Below are positions 63,201 through 64,000 of a DNA stretch of 64,000 nt, in pieces. The DNA is from Albula goreensis (lineage: Eukaryota; Chordata; Actinopteri; Albuliformes; Albulidae), in NCBI GenBank assembly GCA_022829145.1, contig CM040748.1, forward strand, positions 28,193,001 to 28,257,000, in the 5' to 3' direction. The translations under genes and the position numbers were made by a program. Positions within the stretch are counted from its first letter, which is position 1. Each line of letters starts with the position of its first letter. The notes beneath the pieces were generated by a model. It worked only from the letters and a program-made list of their open reading frames with translations, was not told the origin of the DNA and ran no database searches.

Positions 63201-63878
63201 CCGTGGGAGCCCTGGGCTTACGCTGGCGCTTGTCCGTAATCCGCTCACGCGCACCTGCCACAGCATCTGCAGCTTAGCCTCGCGCAATTCACCCCGGTCA
63301 GGGCTTACCGCGGATTCGGTATCAAGCCTTGACAGCTTTTCCCACTGAAAAGTTGTTAAACGCGCAACTTAAAACTGCCTCTCTAGCTTTCGTACTGTAA
63401 ACTTGTCAAATGCGTAACTCAGCGCTTCACTGCGCTAGATTCAGTTCTGCAGCTCATTTTCATTTGTCATCCCGCAGCACTGGAAGACGTATAGATGCAG
63501 TGAATAAAATTGACTAAATCTGCGGGAAACAATTTACAGAATGACAATGGGAACATGAATGCATTCTCAGCAAATTTATACAATTACACAAACCTTCCGT
63601 TGCTGTGTGCCTCATTATATCGCCAAATATGAATGCCTGTCATGCTGAGACATAATTACAACCCATAATCTGTACAATGTGTCTTACTTGAGTGGCTTTT
63701 TTTGTTATATATTTTTTCCCATCAAACCGAGCTCCTTACAGATTTATGGCAGAATGTGAACTGTGATTCGCTGCGCCCAGTAAGAGCAAACTTACTGAAG
63801 TGATCGGGGGAGCCCAGAGTGGAGAAGACGCAGGTAAGGAACTGCAGGCGCACCTGGACCTCTGCGCTGTGCCCGTAC
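27674..63878 (-). CDS. usp34: Ubiquitin-specific protease 34 (C-terminal about 2,600 residues; 5' end outside window)
   Basis: Fifty-nine exons, nearly all joining in phase, encode the C-terminal 70-75% of USP34, a deubiquitinase of about 3,550 residues in human. It removes ubiquitin from substrates; the human enzyme is known to act on axin in Wnt signalling and in DNA-damage responses. The peptidase C19 domain is complete: Cys box GLTNLGATCYLAS, a CSQCGKK zinc-finger half, His box GTADGGHYYSFI and the KWYLFNDAEVKPF block. Large helical-repeat regions lie on both sides. The C-terminal exon contains a KRRRVSSEEEH cluster and long serine tracts. Near-identity with remembered vertebrate USP34 over almost every exon makes the assignment firm. 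One exon (52087 downward) is disrupted by a minisatellite. The N-terminal roughly 950 residues and the promoter lie beyond 64000. Confidence 0.97.
31613..31890. mobile_element. Common teleost interspersed repeat
   Basis: ATTTTATTTGTAGAGTGCTT, followed by ACAACAAATTGTCACAAAACAGCTTTATAATTGATCCCAGGC and CAAGGCAACAGTGG...AAAACCTCCCTG, is a pattern I recognise as very frequent in fish genomes. It lies in the usp34 intron below exon 32124-32045. I cannot assign a named family. Confidence 0.6.
33985..34175 (-). mobile_element. tRNA-derived SINE
   Basis: On the minus strand it reads TTAGGAGCTGGACTCATAAC, then GGTTGCAGGTTCAATTCCCA, which contains a B-box-like GGTTCAATTCC. The 3' portion holds CATTTAGCAGGTGCTCTTGT (plus strand 33990-34010), a SINE tail shared by many teleost elements. 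It lies in a usp34 intron and resembles the block at 61560-61735. Confidence 0.65.
36940..37250. repeat. Long polypurine/polypyrimidine tract
   Basis: About 300 bases of the plus strand are almost purely A and G (GAGAGAAAAGAGGGGAAGAA and similar). In the usp34 transcript this is a giant pyrimidine tract leading directly to the acceptor of exon 36939-36610. Confidence 0.9.
38549..40144 (-). other. usp34 intron with nothing recognised
   Basis: This 1.6 kb AT-rich intron has an oligo-T run near 39703-39717 and no recognisable gene or element. Confidence 0.4.
41599..42404 (-). other. usp34 intron with a locally repeated CACCAATCACA motif
   Basis: CACCAATCACA and close variants recur several times between about 41645 and 41770 (41648, 41679, 41758). 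I see no gene. Confidence 0.45.
43606..43862. repeat. 26-bp minisatellite in a usp34 intron
   Basis: The unit is approximately GTGTTTCCGTAACACTGATC plus AGCTCT (26 bases), in about nine tandem copies that become more divergent toward 43606. It lies between exons 43562-43497 and 44137-44090. Confidence 0.9.
45327..49032 (-). other. usp34: usp34 exon block B: USP (C19) catalytic domain
   Basis: Exons in transcript order: 49032-48869 (Cys box, catalytic Cys in GATCYLAS), 48747-48682, 48268-48122, 47810-47754, 47617-47540, 47274-47180 (CSQCGKK), 46807-46635, 46441-46291 (His box TADGGHYYSFI), 46183-46105, 45609-45556, 45422-45327 (HSAYMLFYKR, the C-terminal strand of the USP fold). All are in phase. 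Both active-site boxes are intact, so the encoded protease should be active. The 46807 exon carries LSFNTMRYTF and the LPRIL core strand. Confidence 0.95.
48002..48030. mobile_element. SINE tail fragment
   Basis: TTTTGTCATTCAGCAGATGC, followed by TCTTA, matches the conserved 3' part of teleost SINEs (compare 33990-34010). Only the tail is visible. Confidence 0.4.
49033..50297 (-). other. usp34 intron with nothing recognised
   Basis: A 1.26 kb AT-rich intron separates the exon with the Cys box from the preceding exon. No recognisable element was seen. Confidence 0.4.
51477..51965. repeat. 38/35-bp minisatellite overlapping the 3' end of a usp34 exon
   Basis: AAAAGCTGTG occurs 13 times, starting at 51483, 51521, 51559, 51597, 51632, 51670, 51708, 51746, 51784, 51819, 51857, 51911 and 51953. 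The unit is 38 bases (AGGCCTGTGTAAAAGCTGTG plus CTGTGAGTGTGTACGTCC), with 35-base variants that lack three bases (GTCCTGCCTG). The last copies are interleaved with usp34 coding sequence (see the exon at 51930-52087). Confidence 0.95.
51930..52087 (-). pseudogene. usp34: usp34 exon with a minisatellite-disrupted 3' half
   Basis: The exon begins normally at 52087 (TAVRHEACNGLYKLSLSGLE, then SINRSFLLL). Beyond about 51990 the expected continuation is scrambled. A GATGCCCAGGCGCTC segment appears twice (about 51993-51979 and 51942-51928), and CAGCTTTTACACAGGCC minisatellite pieces are inserted between coding fragments STLL and the later copy. The frame is shifted, then meets TAA at about 51900, and no donor follows the expected end. 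The next exon (51339-51235) is intact and needs phase 0. Either the locus carries a damaging expansion, or the repeat was misassembled. Confidence 0.75.
54199..54238. repeat. (CA)n microsatellite
   Basis: About 40 bases of CA/AC repeat lie just upstream, on the transcribed strand, of usp34 exon 54159-53959. Confidence 0.9.
54355..54640 (-). other. Unidentified coding-like open frame in a usp34 intron
   Basis: Between usp34 exons 54752-54666 and 54159-53959 the minus strand has an uninterrupted frame of about 90-110 codons, of balanced composition and without low complexity. It includes VVVNAGRSARFLLDMYVKP, GPEIVNHIMTLLAAGELM and NTLCDMMENQASLSVRLVQ. An in-phase acceptor (CGCATGCAG, ending about 54607) and donor (GTTCAG then GTACTG, about 54371) would make a phase 0-0 cassette exon compatible with its neighbours. 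I do not recall this segment in human USP34, where the flanking exons join directly, and I do not recognise the family. A captured exon, a transposon-derived fragment or a fish-specific exon are all possible. Confidence 0.45.
54863..54894. repeat. (GA)n-(GT)n microsatellite
   Basis: A GAGAGAGAGA run is followed directly by GTGTGTGTGTGT in the usp34 intron between exons 55133-55050 and 54752-54666. Confidence 0.9.
57214..57973 (-). other. usp34 intron, repeat-rich, no gene
   Basis: The stretch 57755-57910 (TGCAGGTCCTGGAGGGCAGG and following) has the look of a common teleost repeat, but I cannot name it. Nothing else was recognised. Confidence 0.35.
57974..58240. mobile_element. Nonautonomous hAT-like MITE
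   Basis: The left end CAGGGTTGGGCA and the right end (minus strand CAGGGGTGGGCA) are near-identical terminal repeats of hAT type. The flanks TACAAAAG and TGCTAAAG resemble an imperfect 8-bp target duplication. The element is about 267 bp with no coding capacity, in a usp34 intron. Confidence 0.6.
60483..61250 (-). other. usp34 intron, decayed repeats, no gene
   Basis: CCAGCAGTGTCAAACTGGCT near 60502 and GTTGGACACCACTGGTCTAC near 60771 look like the two inverted ends of a decayed element of about 290 bp. No coding sequence was seen. Confidence 0.35.
61560..61735 (-). mobile_element. tRNA-derived SINE, same family as 33985-34175
   Basis: On the minus strand it has GGTTCGATTCCC, a near-perfect B box, preceded by TTGGGGGTCACA. 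AATTCAGGTACCTTGCT and CCCATTTGGGAATCGAACCT on the plus strand parallel the 34055-34115 copy. It lies in the usp34 intron next to exon 61915-61761. Confidence 0.7.
61916..63795 (-). other. Long usp34 intron with a CpG-rich patch
   Basis: The 1.9 kb intron is AT-rich except for about 63010-63310, which is GC-rich with many CpG dinucleotides (GACCGGCGACATGAGCGAGG, GCTCACGCGCACC). The patch is not needed for the usp34 reading frame. Confidence 0.4.
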
Positions 63879-64000
63879 CTGCCGCAAAGGAGTGGAGATA
63901 TGAGGCCAGGAACAAAAGCAATACCACCTTCTAGTGGCTCAAAATTAAAAAGCGAGGCTTGTTGTCAAACTTCGAGGTCTCTGCTATGTAATCAGCTGAC

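Larger units (their letters stand above)
50298..63878 (-). other. usp34: usp34 exon block A: helical region upstream of the protease domain
   Basis: Exons in transcript order: 63878-63796, 61915-61761, 61477-61364, 60426-60327, 59565-59406, 59066-58940, 58433-58286, 57213-57113, 56471-56262, 56074-55949, 55684-55562, 55133-55050, 54752-54666, 54159-53959, 53424-53342, 52933-52893, 52771-52647, 52087 to about 51930 (3' end broken), 51339-51235, 51079-51024, 50602-50298. Recognisable landmarks are SPDHF in the first exon, QYINSYYING (60426 exon), TIEMYPSDQVADLR (58433 exon), SYSDLYPDSDDSSED (55133 exon) and KHKPPFKFSREGQEF (50602 exon). Exon lengths and phases agree throughout except at the broken exon. 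Confidence 0.9.

Noticed and set aside
63240-63300. Extra usp34 exon (minus-strand REAKLQMLWQ followed by a GTGCGCGT donor-like site)
   Set aside because: The exons at 63878-63796 and 61915-61761 already join in phase as in human USP34, so nothing is missing between them. It has no good acceptor.
1-64000. Endogenous retrovirus or viral genes
   Set aside because: No gag, pol or env-like frames, long terminal repeats or viral motifs were seen in any region.

Overview
The window looks like genomic DNA from a ray-finned (teleost) fish. It has many short vertebrate-type exons with GT-AG introns, tRNA-derived SINEs, hAT, Harbinger and Tc1-like DNA-transposon remnants, long dinucleotide microsatellites and several minisatellites. 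There is no sign of bacterial or viral coding content. Gene models below were read by eye; exon junctions were checked by reading phase and by agreement with remembered family sequences, not by alignment.

Layout. (1) Bases 1-985 (+) hold the last three coding exons of a membrane cadherin-like gene whose body lies to the left of the window; its 3'UTR runs to about 1265. (2) Bases 1270-5670 are intergenic, made of short DNA-transposon remnants and decayed repeats. (3) Bases 5680-24866 (+) hold a nearly complete second cadherin-like gene of about 30 coding exons and 1,565 codons. It has a signal peptide, 13 cadherin (EC) repeats, a membrane-adjacent domain of the type seen in CDHR2, one transmembrane helix and a tail of about 54 residues ending in Ser-Ala-Leu, a class I PDZ ligand. 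Its last exons, introns and 3'UTR match region 1, so the two genes are tandem duplicates about 24 kb apart. One coding exon carries a one-base frame disruption near 15510. (4) Bases 24867-27673 are the tail-to-tail intergenic space, with a long GT microsatellite. (5) Bases 27674-63878 (-) hold 59 coding exons of usp34, a very large ubiquitin-specific protease. This covers about the C-terminal 2,600 residues and includes the whole catalytic domain (Cys box near 48940, His box near 46350). The N-terminal part lies beyond the right edge.

The two loci are convergent and show no evident functional link. The cadherin copies probably encode apical or microvillar adhesion proteins; the deubiquitinase is a housekeeping-type signalling regulator.

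The most unusual points are: a 38/35-bp minisatellite that has entered the coding part of one usp34 exon; an unexplained, coding-like open frame in a usp34 intron; a decayed duplicate of a cadherin exon in the adjacent intron; a perfect 20-bp-arm palindrome; and a Harbinger Myb-gene relic lying directly against a splice acceptor.
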